Positions 63,563 through 64,000 of a stretch of DNA of 64,000 nucleotides are shown piece after piece. The DNA is taken from assembly GCF_017873605.1 (NCBI RefSeq), contig NZ_JAGGKI010000014.1, positions 120,897-184,896 on the forward strand, given 5' to 3'. The notes beneath the pieces were generated by a model. The model saw nothing but the letters and a program-made list of their open reading frames with translations. It did no database searches and was not told the DNA's origin. Origin of the DNA: Paenibacillus lactis (GTDB lineage Bacteria; Bacillota; Bacilli; Paenibacillales; Paenibacillaceae). Both the position numbers and the translations under genes were made by a program. Numbering within the stretch: position 1 is the first letter of the stretch; each line of letters starts with the position of its first letter.

Positions 63563-63605
63563 AAAAGCCGGTTATTCCCGAGGCGTGGGAATAACCGGCT
63601 TTTTT
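63563..63605 (+). terminator. Strong terminator of the nucleoside operon
   Basis: A 17-bp perfect stem AAAAGCCGGTTATTCCC / GGGAATAACCGGCTTTT with a 6-7-nt loop, then TTT. It lies just before the repeat array. Confidence 0.92.
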
Positions 63606-63639
63606 GGTGGGGCGCGGGCGGCGTTGCGTCGGCGCGGAC

Positions 63640-64000
63640 GCGAGGCTAACAAGTCCCGAAAAGGGACTTGCAGCGATGGAAAGCGCGCCCGCGAGGCTAA
63701 CAAGTCCCGAAAAGGGACTTGTAGCGATGGAAAGCGCGCGTGCGAGGCTAACAAGTCCCGAAAAGGGACTTGCAGCGATGGAAAGCGCGCCCGCGAGGCT
63801 AACAAGTCCCGAAAAGGGACTTGCAGCGATGGAAAGCGCCACCGCGAGCCTAACAAGTCCCGAAAAGGGACTTGCAGCGATGGAAAGCGCGCATGCGAGG
63901 CCAACAAGTCCCGAAAAGGGACATGTAGCCAGGGAAAGCGCGCATGCGAGGCCAACAAGTCCCGAAAAGGGACCTGTAGCCAGGAAAAGCGCGCCCGCGA
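63640..64000. repeat. 51-bp tandem repeat array with a hairpin in every unit (runs off the edge)
   Basis: Units begin at 63640, 63691, 63742, 63793, 63844, 63895, 63946 and 63997, exactly 51 bp apart: seven full copies plus a start. Each contains CAAGTCCC, loop GAAAA, GGGACTTG, an 8-bp stem, then a TAGCGATGG-like tail and a GC-rich spacer (AAAGCGCGCCCGCGAGG). Copies 1-5 are nearly identical; copies 6-7 differ in the right arm (GGGACATG, GGGACCTG) and tail (CCAGG). There are no unique spacers, so it is not CRISPR. 51 is a multiple of three and two minus-strand frames stay open, but no gene is supported. Confidence 0.93.

Noticed and set aside
63572..63958. Minus-strand frames giving a 17-residue repeat protein (RDLLASRARFPSLQVPF-type) across the 51-bp array
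   Set aside because: The open frames follow from the 51-bp period being divisible by three and from few stop words. Two frames are open at once, there is no ribosome binding site, and the variation in copies does not favour silent changes.
63640..64000. CRISPR array
   Set aside because: Every unit repeats over its full 51 bp; there are no unique spacers and no cas genes.

Overview
The window looks like chromosome of a spore-forming, Gram-positive Bacillales bacterium, most probably Paenibacillus or a close relative. The evidence is AGGAGG-type ribosome binding sites, many LplA/LplB/LplC-type sugar ABC transporter parts, YesM/YesN-type two-component genes, an SLH-anchored surface protein, a YheC/YheD-type spore-coat protein, and several catabolite (cre-like) sites. 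No rRNA, tRNA, insertion sequence, prophage or CRISPR array was recognised.

Layout. 1-2.7 kb: end of a PTS-controlled regulator, then a fructose/mannose-type PTS permease. 2.7-3.6 kb: TetR regulator behind a perfect 18-bp palindrome, plus a Cys-rich microprotein. 3.7-29.2 kb: a glycan-foraging island. It starts with a membrane AraC-type sensor-regulator, then an ABC importer (lipoprotein plus two permeases), secreted sialidase, cytoplasmic sialidase-like protein, N-acetylneuraminate lyase, GH29 fucosidase and a GH43-like propeller glycosidase. A second block has an orphan sugar-binding lipoprotein, a YesN/YesM pair, a secreted discoidin/beta-helix protein and a GH95 fucosidase. 29.5-40.4 kb: housekeeping and stress genes (phosphotransferase-fold protein, TipA-like MerR, broken UPF0145 gene, short pyruvate kinase, AraC regulator, Mn-catalase, KGG stress protein, aldo/keto reductase, DinB, CYTH, DUF5946). 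40.5-44.5 kb: an operon of YheO-like regulator, frameshifted PatB/MalY C-S lyase, NhaC-family transporter and RidA. 44.6-56.2 kb: YheC/D, YjbR, GH19 chitinase, MATE pump, MalT-like regulator and a divergent 1286-residue RCC1/SLH surface protein. 56.2-57.4 kb: an AT-rich patch. 57.4-63.6 kb: a nucleoside uptake operon (NupNOPQ type) with a molybdopterin oxidoreductase and a nucleoside phosphorylase. 63.64 kb to the edge: a 51-bp tandem repeat array.

How it may fit together. In the glycan island only the sialidase and the beta-helix protein carry signal peptides. Both fucosidases, the GH43-like enzyme and the second sialidase-like protein look cytoplasmic. This suggests partial trimming outside, import of sialic acid and/or fucosylated oligosaccharides, and final breakdown inside. 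The kinase, epimerase and deacetylase steps that follow the lyase are not in the window.

Most worth a second look: the 51-bp hairpin array at the right edge, the split glycan island with its intracellular sialidase-like protein and orphan binding protein, two genes broken by single-base changes (UPF0145 and PatB/MalY), the RCC1-propeller SLH protein opposite a MalT-like regulator, and a textbook MerR-type promoter with a 19-bp spacer.
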